Made by a program: the position numbers and the translations under genes
Shown here: piece after piece, positions 7,828 to 16,257 of the stretch
Layout of the letters: every line of letters begins with the position of its first letter
How positions within the stretch are numbered: position 1 is the first letter of the stretch
The notes under the pieces: generated by a model
The model's input: only the letters and a program-made list of their open reading frames with translations
Databases searched by the model: none
Told to the model about the DNA's origin: nothing
Source of the DNA: an uncultured Prevotellaceae bacterium
GTDB taxonomy: Bacteria > Bacteroidota > Bacteroidia > Bacteroidales > Bacteroidaceae
DNA: 39,550 bases
Reading direction: 5' to 3'
NCBI GenBank assembly: GCA_902792635.1
Contig: CADBAG010000021.1
Location: 1 to 39,550 of the forward strand

Positions 7828-9699
7828 TTACATTCCTAACTTGTATACCTTCACGTTCTTGAAGGTAGCATTGCCATTCTCACTGTAGAACTTCAGGTTG
7901 TTGTAAGGCTTTGTGGGGAACACGAGATTGGTCATGGCCAGTCTGCCATTATCAACGAAAGCCTCTACTGAGCAGTTGTCCACGAAGATGTTGACGTGGT
8001 AGGTCTTTCCGCTACAGAGCTTCAGTGGCCCCCAGGTACCTAAAGCGAAGTCGTTGACATAGTTGACGGAGTTCTGCTCGCGCATCGGTGTGTTGTTGCC
8101 ACGATGCTCATGCAGGTCGTATTCTTTCTCAATGTCGTGCGGTACGGCCTTGTTGCCAAAGTCGATCAAACCACTCTTTGTGCGGTCCATGACGAGTCGG
8201 TTGTTCTTCATGTCGAGGTAGACCTTTGTCACCTCTCCTTTGTCGTTGGAGATATCGATGCCAGCTGTGCCCTGTGCATCGGGTGTGATGTCTGCTTCAA
8301 TCTCAAAGGCGCCGTCGGTCTTGGGGAAGAGGTTGTTGAACTCGCCTTCACCATTGATGTTTCCTAAGTCTTTTGAATCCTTGCGCAATGCCTTCACCTC
8401 ATTAACAGCGTCGGCTGCTACGTAATACTCACCATCCTTGTAATACAGTTTCAGCTCGCGCGGCAGTGCGTTTGCACCGCGGTACTGCTTGATCGGTGTA
8501 ACGTTGGCATACTGCCAGTTGCTCATCCAGGGAAATGCCACGATACGTCCGTCAGGAGCATTGTAGAATGTGACGGTAGCGTAGTGGTCCTTACCGAAGT
8601 CGAGGAACTTAGCCACATCTGGTGTGTCATCGCATTTGAAGGTCTTACCATCGAAGTCGCCCACGAAGTATTCAGTGGCAGAACCACCGAACATACATCC
8701 TGGGTTGATATTGACGATCATCACCCATTTCTGCTGTCCGTTGTCGGCTGTCATCGGGAAGAAGTCGGGGCACTCAAACTGGTTAGGCTGTGCGCCATAG
8801 CCCTTTCCGAAAGCGCTGATGTAAGTCCAGTCCTTGAGGTTGTGCGACTTGTAGAAGCGCATCTCCTTGTCGGCAGAGACAATCATGAACCAGCATTTCT
8901 TTGGCTCATACCAGAACACTTTCGGGTCGCGGAAGTTGAGCAGTCCATCGAACGGAGTAAGGATAGGGTTGTCCTCGTACTTCGTGAACGTCATGCCGTT
9001 GTCCGTCGAGTAGGCCATGCACTGTATCTGTCCGTTTCTCTCGCTGGCAGAGGTATAGAAGGCAACGATAGCGCCTTTGCCATAACCGGCAGTGTTGTTC
9101 CCGTCTACGACAGAGGAACCTGAGAAGATGTGACCTAAGGTGTCGCGCGCGATAGCAGCGGGCTCTTCCGTCCAGTGGAACAGATCTTTGCTGATAGCGT
9201 GGCCCCAGTGCATGTTGCCCCATTTGGAGCCATAGGGATTGTACTGATAATAGAGGTTCCAGACACCATCCTTATAGAACATACCGTTGGCATCATTCAT
9301 CCATCCATAGCTTGGCGTATGGTGGTAGATGGGGCGGTAGTAGTCGGTGTTGACGGGGTTCCACACATTGGAGAGCTTCAGCTTCTTCAGAGCGATGTCA
9401 CCTTTTTTCAGTCCGAGAATCTTCACAACGGCTTTCTTACCGCTGCCGAGTTCGAACGGCACGTTGTAGTCGATCTTCTTTCGTGCTAAGCGGATGTCCA
9501 TCCAAGTGTCCGTGGCCAGACCCTTATCGAGTTTTACTTTGTTCTCTGTGCTGTCTTCTTCGATAGGGAGAATGAGATATTTAGTGGGATTGGTGACGGT
9601 GACGATCGTCGTATCCCCTTTCTGGGCTATAGCTAACTTCTGAGCCTGTGCTGTCGTAGCAGCAGCAAGCAAAGCAAGTCCGATTAAAGCTGTTTTCAT
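7828..9699 (-). CDS. GH32 fructan hydrolase (levanase/inulinase type)
   Basis: Glycoside hydrolase family 32: hydrolyses beta-fructosyl linkages in levan, inulin or sucrose. Signal peptide residues 1-19 (AAATTAQAQ). Residues about 20-115 form a beta-rich N-domain of the DUF4980 type seen in Bacteroides GH32 enzymes. The five-blade catalytic part follows with nucleophile Asp136 in WMNDANG, Asp258 in RDP and acid/base Glu309 in ECPDFF. The C-terminal 150 residues are the GH32 beta-sandwich (CSVEAFVDNGRLAMTN). The usual WMNDPNG motif has Ala in place of Pro, but all three acids are present. It lies 21 bp after the receptor gene 9721-12027 and is probably cotranscribed with it. Substrate (levan versus inulin) cannot be told from sequence. 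Confidence 0.93.
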   Translation of the reverse strand: MKTALIGLALLAAATTAQAQKLAIAQKGDTTIVTVTNPTKYLILPIEEDSTENKVKLDKGLATDTWMDIRLARKKIDYNVPFELGSGKKAVVKILGLKKGDIALKKLKLSNVWNPVNTDYYRPIYHHTPSYGWMNDANGMFYKDGVWNLYYQYNPYGSKWGNMHWGHAISKDLFHWTEEPAAIARDTLGHIFSGSSVVDGNNTAGYGKGAIVAFYTSASERNGQIQCMAYSTDNGMTFTKYEDNPILTPFDGLLNFRDPKVFWYEPKKCWFMIVSADKEMRFYKSHNLKDWTYISAFGKGYGAQPNQFECPDFFPMTADNGQQKWVMIVNINPGCMFGGSATEYFVGDFDGKTFKCDDTPDVAKFLDFGKDHYATVTFYNAPDGRIVAFPWMSNWQYANVTPIKQYRGANALPRELKLYYKDGEYYVAADAVNEVKALRKDSKDLGNINGEGEFNNLFPKTDGAFEIEADITPDAQGTAGIDISNDKGEVTKVYLDMKNNRLVMDRTKSGLIDFGNKAVPHDIEKEYDLHEHRGNNTPMREQNSVNYVNDFALGTWGPLKLCSGKTYHVNIFVDNCSVEAFVDNGRLAMTNLVFPTKPYNNLKFYSENGNATFKNVKVYKLGM

Positions 9700-9720
9700 G
9701 GTAAATGAATATTTTAGGTA

Positions 9721-12027
9721 TTAGAATTTCAGAGAAGCTGTGAACTCGACGGTGAACGGGCGGAGGTAAGAGCCTGTAAGCAGACGGCCTGCATAGTTGT
9801 TGGCAGCCTTCACCTCATCCTTGGTAACAAGCTCGGAGCCTGCGATGGTACCCTTGGCACCTGTCTGGTTGAGGAAGTTGACAACGTCGACGCCTAAGCC
9901 GAGATGCTTGTTAGCCTGCCAGTTGATACCGCCGAAGGTCTCCCAGTGGCTGCCGAAGTAGTAAGCATCGTTGAGGTTGGCATAGGTCTTGCCGAAGTAA
10001 CGCCAAGAAGTCCAGATCTTGATATCTTTCGTAATCATGTAGCTGGGATCGAACTCGATGAGCACCTGCGGGATCTCTGCAACGATGTTGCCTGTGGCAT
10101 CGATTGCCCCGACATATCCGTCAGAGAACTTAACGCTTGTCTCATATTTCTTATAGGTCGGCTTCTGATAAGTGAAGAGGAAGTGGATATCCAATCCTTT
10201 CACAGGCTTTGCTACGAGGTCTGTTGTCCATCCCCAAGTCTGGATATCATAGGTCAGCGGAGCTGCCATGATCTCACTACCGTGCTGGAGGTTGAGCGTG
10301 GAGTTGTTGTTGGTCTTTGAGATATAAGAGAAGAGTGAGGTGAGGCTCAGCCAAGAGTTGTTGTAGTAGATACCACCACGTCCTAAAGGTACGGTCACTT
10401 TCTTGGTGTTAGGCAGTGTGGCTGAAGCAAAGTTCTCGAAGCGTGGGTGCTGAACGATGTAAGTGAAGTCGCCGGTCAGTCCGAACTCCGGTGTCAGCTT
10501 CCAGGTTGCAGCTGCGGTGAAGTCATAGTTGAACCAGTTGTAGTCGAGGTCAGACGGAGTGATCTTGAAGCCTGTTGTGGGGTTGGTAGCACCGATATAG
10601 TAATCAGCGAAGCGGGCATATTTGCCTTCTGCGTCGGCAGCATTCTGTCCATGTAACTTCTGATATTCAAAGCGTGCACCGTAGTAGAGGTTGAAGTTGC
10701 GGGTGATGTCCCAGTCGTGTGTGAGATAGAGGGCAGCCTTGTTCTCGTAGCCTTTATAGTACTCGGAGGCGTTCTTGTTGAAATCGTAGAAGTAGCTGTT
10801 GCGCAGGTTGCTGTCATAGACACGGATGGCGTAGCTGCCATCGGTAGGCACACTCTGGTCGTACATCGTCGTGTTGGATGTGTAGTTGATGTGATAGTAC
10901 CATTCGTTGATACCGATACGGAGGGTAGAAGTCTTGAACTTCTTGCTCAACTCATTGGTGAAGAGCAGTTCGTTGATGTCGCCACTGTTGAGGCATGACA
11001 TACGTGTCTGGACATAGTCGCCGGTGTAGCTTTGTACCTGGTTCATGTTGTCGAGGTACTTATAGGCATACTGGCTGTTGCCTTTGACATTGATGAGCGA
11101 CATAGGGGTCTGATAGACCAGTGCGCCATGTGCATGGTCGAAGCGCAGCATCGTCTTCAGAGAAAGTCCGTTGTCCCAGTTGTAGTTGTTCAAAAGGGAG
11201 AAGTTGCTCGTACGGTTCTCGATATAGTCGTAGAGAGAAGTCTCCTTGAGCTTACCGTCTCTCATATCACGGTATGTGATATTGCTGTTTGTCGGCAGGT
11301 ATGAAGTGGTACCGAGCTTGAAGTCGCCATATTCCTTCACGCTTCCGTCGCCGCCATAGATGAACGGCGCACTCTGAGTGGCGTAGGTATAAACGGGGTG
11401 ACTGTTGGCATAATGCCACATAGCCGTGAACTCACCGCGGTTGCCATTGTAGCGCTTTGTCAGGGCGAACTTATAAATCTGCGTGCGGTCCTGATACTGT
11501 GATGACTTGATCTTGAAGGTACCCGGGTCAAAATCCTGGTACATGTTTGCGCTGTAGTACCATCCGCTGCCGAGGCCGCCGTTGAGGTTCAAGGAGAACT
11601 CCTGCTGGCCGAAGTGGTTCATCTTATAGTTGAGGGTTGTGTGGAAGCCATCCTGGCCGAGCTGCGTGAAGGAGTTGACGGCATAGCCGATGTTTCCTGT
11701 CGTGATGGCAGTTTCTGAGATCTTCAGCAGACCATTGTGGCTGAGGCTGGCGTCACCTCTCCAAATAGAGTTGACACTGTGAGGGTTGGTAGCATAGGTT
11801 ACGGGCAGTCCATTCTCTAAGACGTTGACGTCTGCAGAGGGCAGACCAATCTGAATCTCGCGGGGGCCATTGGCTGAAGAGGCATTAAGCATTACATTGC
11901 GGTTGCCCTCTTCTTTCGACTTCTCTGTATTCTCTTGTGCGAAGACAGGAGTGCCGAGCAGAAGCAGACCGGCTGCCACGGCAATGGCATTCAGATGCGA
12001 CGTGTGGGATTGATAATTGTGAATCAT
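9721..12027 (-). CDS. TonB-dependent-receptor-like outer membrane barrel
   Basis: A 768-residue outer-membrane protein with a signal peptide (AAGLLLLGTPVFAQ, residues about 18-31). A short plug-like region (about 45-120: IQIGLPSADVNVLENGLPVTY, then GNIGYAVNSFTQLGQDGFHT) precedes a large barrel rich in Tyr, Asn and aromatic strands, ending FTVEFTASLKF. Unlike SusC it has no N-terminal carboxypeptidase-like domain and no SusD gene beside it. The neighbour GH32 gene suggests uptake of fructose polymers or oligomers. The function is inferred from context; a TonB box is not obvious between residues 32 and 50. Confidence 0.8.
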   Translation of the reverse strand: MIHNYQSHTSHLNAIAVAAGLLLLGTPVFAQENTEKSKEEGNRNVMLNASSANGPREIQIGLPSADVNVLENGLPVTYATNPHSVNSIWRGDASLSHNGLLKISETAITTGNIGYAVNSFTQLGQDGFHTTLNYKMNHFGQQEFSLNLNGGLGSGWYYSANMYQDFDPGTFKIKSSQYQDRTQIYKFALTKRYNGNRGEFTAMWHYANSHPVYTYATQSAPFIYGGDGSVKEYGDFKLGTTSYLPTNSNITYRDMRDGKLKETSLYDYIENRTSNFSLLNNYNWDNGLSLKTMLRFDHAHGALVYQTPMSLINVKGNSQYAYKYLDNMNQVQSYTGDYVQTRMSCLNSGDINELLFTNELSKKFKTSTLRIGINEWYYHINYTSNTTMYDQSVPTDGSYAIRVYDSNLRNSYFYDFNKNASEYYKGYENKAALYLTHDWDITRNFNLYYGARFEYQKLHGQNAADAEGKYARFADYYIGATNPTTGFKITPSDLDYNWFNYDFTAAATWKLTPEFGLTGDFTYIVQHPRFENFASATLPNTKKVTVPLGRGGIYYNNSWLSLTSLFSYISKTNNNSTLNLQHGSEIMAAPLTYDIQTWGWTTDLVAKPVKGLDIHFLFTYQKPTYKKYETSVKFSDGYVGAIDATGNIVAEIPQVLIEFDPSYMITKDIKIWTSWRYFGKTYANLNDAYYFGSHWETFGGINWQANKHLGLGVDVVNFLNQTGAKGTIAGSELVTKDEVKAANNYAGRLLTGSYLRPFTVEFTASLKF

Positions 12028-12094
12028 ACGATTGTTTTTTATGTGTTTTTTATGTATTAGCTACCTTTGTGGCCATTAGTTTTGTTTTCGTTGG

Positions 12095-12102
12095 CAAAAT
12101 TA
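12095..12102 (-). promoter_or_regulatory. -7 box for the receptor-GH32 operon
   Basis: Read on the minus strand this is TAATTTTG, a perfect TAnnTTTG. It lies 68 bp upstream of the receptor start. No good -33 box was found, which fits a regulated promoter. Confidence 0.55.
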
Positions 12103-12249
12103 GGAAGTTTTGGCATTCGTTGTTATCGTAGTGAGACGTTAGGGAGATAAAAGTAAAACGGCTGTTGCTATAAGTTGCTGATTATATTGCGTTTATGTTA
12201 ATCTTAAAAAATAGTTTAGGGAGATGTATGATTTTATAATTCTTTTGTT

Positions 12250-12257
12250 TAACTTTG
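12250..12257 (+). promoter_or_regulatory. -7 box for the DUF6377 regulator
   Basis: TAACTTTG matches TAnnTTTG and lies 23 bp before ATG 12281. This places the transcript start close to that ATG and supports 12281, not 12361, as the natural translation start. Confidence 0.6.
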
Positions 12258-12280
12258 CTTGTAGTTAACTGAGAACGCTT

Positions 12281-12360
12281 ATGCATCCACTTTTGAGAGC
12301 CTTACTAATAGTCCTCCTCGCTTTTTTGCAGGGGACTCAGTCTTTGCCGCAAAAAGAAGC
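12281..12360 (+). other. out-of-frame signal peptide and slippery heptamer of the DUF6377 gene
   Basis: ATG 12281 opens a typical signal peptide (MHPLLRALLIVLLAF). It is one frame away from the DUF6377 reading frame that starts at 12361. The junction is a six-T run at 12322-12327, read as T TTT TTG in the signal-peptide frame. That is the X XXY YYZ pattern of -1 frameshift sites. A slip of -1 there gives LLAFFAGDSVFAAK with an ideal cleavage site VFA-A, then reads into the regulator. One extra T would do the same. It could be a sequence error, a phase-variable tract or programmed slippage. Confidence 0.75.
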
Positions 12361-13950
12361 ATGGCAACGGATCTGTCTTCGTTGGACAGTTGCATCAAGG
12401 TCAAGCCAAGTATCGATGCCCGCTATGAGGCGCAATTGTCAGCTATGAAGCAACAGTTGCGTTTCACAGGCGAGACATCCAAGCAACGGTTACGGCTGTT
12501 GGGAGATTTGGTAGAAGCCTATTCTTCTTTCCAGTTCGATTCAGCCTATGCCTATACGAAGCGATATCGTTCTCAAGCCATACGGATGCACGATAACCAT
12601 GCAATAATACATGCTAATCTCACGATGGCTCTCTTATTATCTTATGGCGGGTTCTATAATAATGCCGAGGCAATTATCGAGAAGATAGATTATGAGAGCC
12701 TTCCTAAAGATCTTAAGTTTGCTTACGCTATGGCAGGCTATTGGACGTATGTCTATTGGAGCGCATTCACGATGGATGCTGAGTTCTCTTCCCGGATGGA
12801 TCGACTGCGGATGCATTATCTCACGTTAGCACTTGCAAATACTCAGCAAAAGAGTGCAATGTGGTATTATTTGATGGGTGAGCGTTCCTACTTCCTGAAG
12901 CAACACCCTCAGAAAGCTATAGCTTATTATAAGGAGTCGCTCCGGCTCAATGATCATTATGGACGTCTCTATTCACAGACTGCCTTTGCCATTGCACGAG
13001 GCTATCAATTATTGGGCGACAACGACCAGTACGGCAGATATCTTGAGATGTCTGCCAAGTCGGATATTTTGGCCTCGGTCAAGGAGAATGCGGCTTTGCA
13101 GGATTTAGCGATGTATATCTTCAAGGAAGACGCTTCCAATGCTACATTAGCACACCATTATCTTCTCATAGCGATGGATGATGCGACGTTTTTTAATAAC
13201 AAGCTTCGTAAGTTAGAGATCTCCAACCGCCTTCCACCAATCACAACGGCCTATCAGCAGCAGCTCAAACGGCAGAGCCGTGTCTTATGGGGTATTGTTT
13301 TCATTGCTATTGTCTTGGCTTTAGGAGCATCGGCCTTGTATTTCTTGTCAAGGCGCCGGAATGCTCAGCTTCATCTCAGCCAGAAACTGCTTGAACATAA
13401 GAACAGTCAGCTGAATGATGTCAACCAGCAGATGCGGGGAACCAACGATGAACTGTCTCGTCTGAACAACTTGCTGCGAGAGGCCAACCGTAAGCGCGAG
13501 GAATATCTTCGCTTGTTCGTTGATATCTGTGCCTCGACGATGGACCGCATCACGAGCTATCGCAATCTCGTTCAGATGAAGATCAAAGCCAACCAGACCA
13601 AAGATCTCTTGCGTGTTGTTAGCTCTGATAGGATAGCCAGTCATGACATGGCGCGGTTCTATCTTCAGTTTGACAAGGCGTTCTTAGGATTGTATCCTGA
13701 TTTCGTTGTGGAGTTTTCTAAGCTGCTGAAGCCCGGCAATGAGGTGTCGCTCAATACGGATGGCTCCATGACGACCGAGCTGCGTATCTTTGCTTTCATT
13801 CGCTTGGGCGTGACGGAGAGCTCAGAGATAGCAACATTGTTGTCCTATTCTCCGCATACCATCTACAACTATCGCTCGGCGATGAAATCGAAGGCTATCG
13901 ATAAAGAACACTTTGAGGACAATGTGCGAAATCTCTGCCGGCCTTCATAA
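12361..13950 (+). CDS. DUF6377 transmembrane regulator, in-frame part
   Basis: A Bacteroidetes membrane regulator. Residues about 1-300 are alpha-helical and TPR-like, meant to lie in the periplasm as sensor. One membrane helix follows at about 308-328 (VLWGIVFIAIVLALGASALYF). Then come a coiled coil (about 335-380) and a C-terminal region EYLRLFVDICASTMDRI that I associate with DUF6377. The last 60 residues look like a LuxR-type helix-turn-helix (TESSEIATLLSYSPHTIYNYRSAMKSKA). The ATG at 12361 gives no export signal, yet the layout needs one; it lies in another frame from 12281. It is divergent from the receptor-GH32 operon and is the likely regulator of it. Confidence 0.82.
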   Translation: MATDLSSLDSCIKVKPSIDARYEAQLSAMKQQLRFTGETSKQRLRLLGDLVEAYSSFQFDSAYAYTKRYRSQAIRMHDNHAIIHANLTMALLLSYGGFYNNAEAIIEKIDYESLPKDLKFAYAMAGYWTYVYWSAFTMDAEFSSRMDRLRMHYLTLALANTQQKSAMWYYLMGERSYFLKQHPQKAIAYYKESLRLNDHYGRLYSQTAFAIARGYQLLGDNDQYGRYLEMSAKSDILASVKENAALQDLAMYIFKEDASNATLAHHYLLIAMDDATFFNNKLRKLEISNRLPPITTAYQQQLKRQSRVLWGIVFIAIVLALGASALYFLSRRRNAQLHLSQKLLEHKNSQLNDVNQQMRGTNDELSRLNNLLREANRKREEYLRLFVDICASTMDRITSYRNLVQMKIKANQTKDLLRVVSSDRIASHDMARFYLQFDKAFLGLYPDFVVEFSKLLKPGNEVSLNTDGSMTTELRIFAFIRLGVTESSEIATLLSYSPHTIYNYRSAMKSKAIDKEHFEDNVRNLCRPS

Positions 13951-13989
13951 AAGATTGGCAGGAGCAAGGATATTTCATGGAAAAAGCAG

Positions 13990-13997
13990 TATCTTTG
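13990..13997 (+). promoter_or_regulatory. -7 box directly before priA
   Basis: TATCTTTG is a perfect TAnnTTTG box and ends only 7 bp before the priA ATG, so the mRNA would start at or next to the start codon. No matching -33 box is seen. Confidence 0.55.
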
Positions 13998-14004
13998 CAA
14001 CGTT

Positions 14005-16257
14005 ATGCGATACGTAGATGTCATATTGCCGTTACCCCTTCAAGACTTTTTCACCTATGCTGTGAGTGATCTGCTCGCAGCAAGAATCTGTATGGGTATG
14101 CGCTTGCTTGTGCCTTTTGGTAAAAGCAAGACCTATGCGGCAATGGCTGTCCGTGTGCATGACGACAAGCCGAACCTGCCTGACAGTAAGATCCGTGAGG
14201 TGCTGACGGTGCTTGACGATGCGCCTGTGCTTCTTCCTAATCAGTTGAGACTTTGGCGTTGGATCTCCGATTATTACATGTCGCCCCTTGGCGAGGTGAT
14301 GAATGCAGCCTTGCCAGCCGGACTGAAGGCAGAAGCCGGCTATCGGCCCAAGACGGAGACCTGTGTGCGTGTCAGCCGGAAGTTTGCAAGTGTGGAAGGA
14401 GTGAAGGTGGCTGTAGAGATGCTTCGCCGCATGCCAAAACAACTGAAGACTTTTCAGGTTCTGTTATCTCTCAGCACTGATTCTTCTAACGATGTCATCA
14501 CTCGCGAGGAATTGATGAACGAGGCTCATTGTACCTATGATACTGTCAAGCGACTCGCCGAGCAGGGGTTCGTTGAGACCTATGAGCATGCCGTAGAACG
14601 TCTTAACCGCAAAGGCAATGCTCATCCGGAGCGCATACAGCAGTTGAGCGAGGCACAAGCCAAAGCAAAAAACGAGATAGAGCAACAGTGGAAGGATAAG
14701 AATGTCGTGCTGCTTCATGGCGTTACATCGAGTGGCAAGACCGAGATATATATCCATCTCATTCAGGAAGCTATCGATAAGGGCCAACAGGTGCTCTATC
14801 TGTTGCCAGAGATAGCCCTCACTGTCCAGATGACGCAGCGCCTGCAGCGAGTCTTTGGCTCTCGGCTCGGTATTTATCATTCCAAATACAGTGATGCAGA
14901 GCGCGTGGAGATCTGGCGCAAGCAGCTCTCCAATGAGCCTTACGACATTATCCTCGGTGCTCGCAGTGCTGTTTTCTTGCCTTTTCAAAAACTTGGACTC
15001 GTCATTATTGATGAGGAACACGAGACGAGTTTCAAGCAGCAAGACCCTGCCCCGCGCTATCATGCCCGCTCCACGGCTATCGTGCTCGCGCAGATGTATA
15101 AGGCAAAGACCTTATTGGGCACGGCCACTCCTTCTATGGAGAGCTATTACAACGCCAGGACGGGGAAATATGGGCTTGTGACCCTTTCAACCCGATTCAA
15201 GAATATCCAATTGCCGGAGATAGAGGTCGTCGACACAAAGGATTTGCGGCACCGCAAGATGATGACAGGACCCTTCTCGCCCCGACTTCTTGCAGCCATG
15301 CGGGAAGCCTTGGCTGCCGGCAAACAAGTCATTCTTTTCCAGAACCGGCGTGGCTTTGCACCCGTGCTGTCGTGTCCTACCTGTGGCTGGACCCCTAAAT
15401 GCAAGAACTGTGATGTGTCGTTGACCTATCATAAACGGCTCAACCTCCTCACGTGCCATTATTGTGGCTTCACGATGCCCGTGCCCGAGACCTGTCCTAA
15501 CTGTGGTAACCCACATCTCTCAGACCGTGGCTATGGCACGGAGAAGATTGAAGATCTCGTGAGAGCAGAGTTCCCTGGGGCGCGGGTAGCACGCATGGAT
15601 CTTGACACTACGCGTACGCGAGGTGCTTATGAACGGCTCATCGGCGAGTTCGGAGAAGGAAAGACCAATGTGCTCATTGGTACACAGATGATATCCAAAG
15701 GGCTCGACTTCGACAATGTGGCAGTGGTAGGTATTCTCGATGCTGACACGATGCTTAATTATCCCGACTTCCGTGCCTACGAGCATGCGTTCATGATGAT
15801 GAGTCAGGTGGCCGGACGCGCCGGTCGGAAAGGTAAGCAGGGACTTGTCATCCTGCAGACAAAGAGTCCCTCACTGCCGGTCATCCACCAAGTGGTGCAC
15901 AACGACTATACCGGTTTTTACAACGATCTTCTCGAAGAGCGGACCCTTTTCCACTATCCTCCCTTCTCACATATTATATATATCTATCTCAAGCATAAGC
16001 AAGAAGGTGTCGTGGAGATGGCAGCGCAAGAGCTCGGAGGCCGCCTCCGTCAACTCTTCGGCGACCGTGTGTTAGGCCCGGATAAGCCGGCCATTGCCCG
16101 TGTAAAGACATTGTTCATTCGAAAGATCGTATTGAAGCTCGAGTTAGGCATTGACCTTCGTAAGATGCATGCCGCGCTCTATCAAGCCCGAGATGGCATC
16201 ACGCAGCAGGCGTGTTATAAGTCAGTACAGATCTATTTTGATGTCGATCCCGATTGA
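14005..16257 (+). CDS. priA: primosomal protein N' (replication restart helicase PriA)
   Basis: A 750-residue 3'-to-5' helicase that reloads the replisome at stalled forks. The N-terminal DNA-binding domain begins YVDVILPLPLQDFFTYAV, the conserved PriA opening, which fixes ATG 14005 as start. Walker A (GVTSSGKTEIY) lies around residue 240 and the DEEH box around 338. The zinc-binding insertion with eight cysteines (CPTCG, CKNC, CHYCG, CPNCG) spans about 457-500. Helicase motifs GTQMISKGLDF and QVAGRAGR follow. Full length. The stop codon abuts the stop of the convergent Rpn gene with no gap. Confidence 0.96.
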   Translation: MRYVDVILPLPLQDFFTYAVSDLLAARICMGMRLLVPFGKSKTYAAMAVRVHDDKPNLPDSKIREVLTVLDDAPVLLPNQLRLWRWISDYYMSPLGEVMNAALPAGLKAEAGYRPKTETCVRVSRKFASVEGVKVAVEMLRRMPKQLKTFQVLLSLSTDSSNDVITREELMNEAHCTYDTVKRLAEQGFVETYEHAVERLNRKGNAHPERIQQLSEAQAKAKNEIEQQWKDKNVVLLHGVTSSGKTEIYIHLIQEAIDKGQQVLYLLPEIALTVQMTQRLQRVFGSRLGIYHSKYSDAERVEIWRKQLSNEPYDIILGARSAVFLPFQKLGLVIIDEEHETSFKQQDPAPRYHARSTAIVLAQMYKAKTLLGTATPSMESYYNARTGKYGLVTLSTRFKNIQLPEIEVVDTKDLRHRKMMTGPFSPRLLAAMREALAAGKQVILFQNRRGFAPVLSCPTCGWTPKCKNCDVSLTYHKRLNLLTCHYCGFTMPVPETCPNCGNPHLSDRGYGTEKIEDLVRAEFPGARVARMDLDTTRTRGAYERLIGEFGEGKTNVLIGTQMISKGLDFDNVAVVGILDADTMLNYPDFRAYEHAFMMMSQVAGRAGRKGKQGLVILQTKSPSLPVIHQVVHNDYTGFYNDLLEERTLFHYPPFSHIIYIYLKHKQEGVVEMAAQELGGRLRQLFGDRVLGPDKPAIARVKTLFIRKIVLKLELGIDLRKMHAALYQARDGITQQACYKSVQIYFDVDPD

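Noticed and set aside
9721-12027. SusC assignment for the receptor-like gene
   Set aside because: There is no carboxypeptidase-like N-domain, no SusD partner and the plug is short. I call it TonB-receptor-like only.
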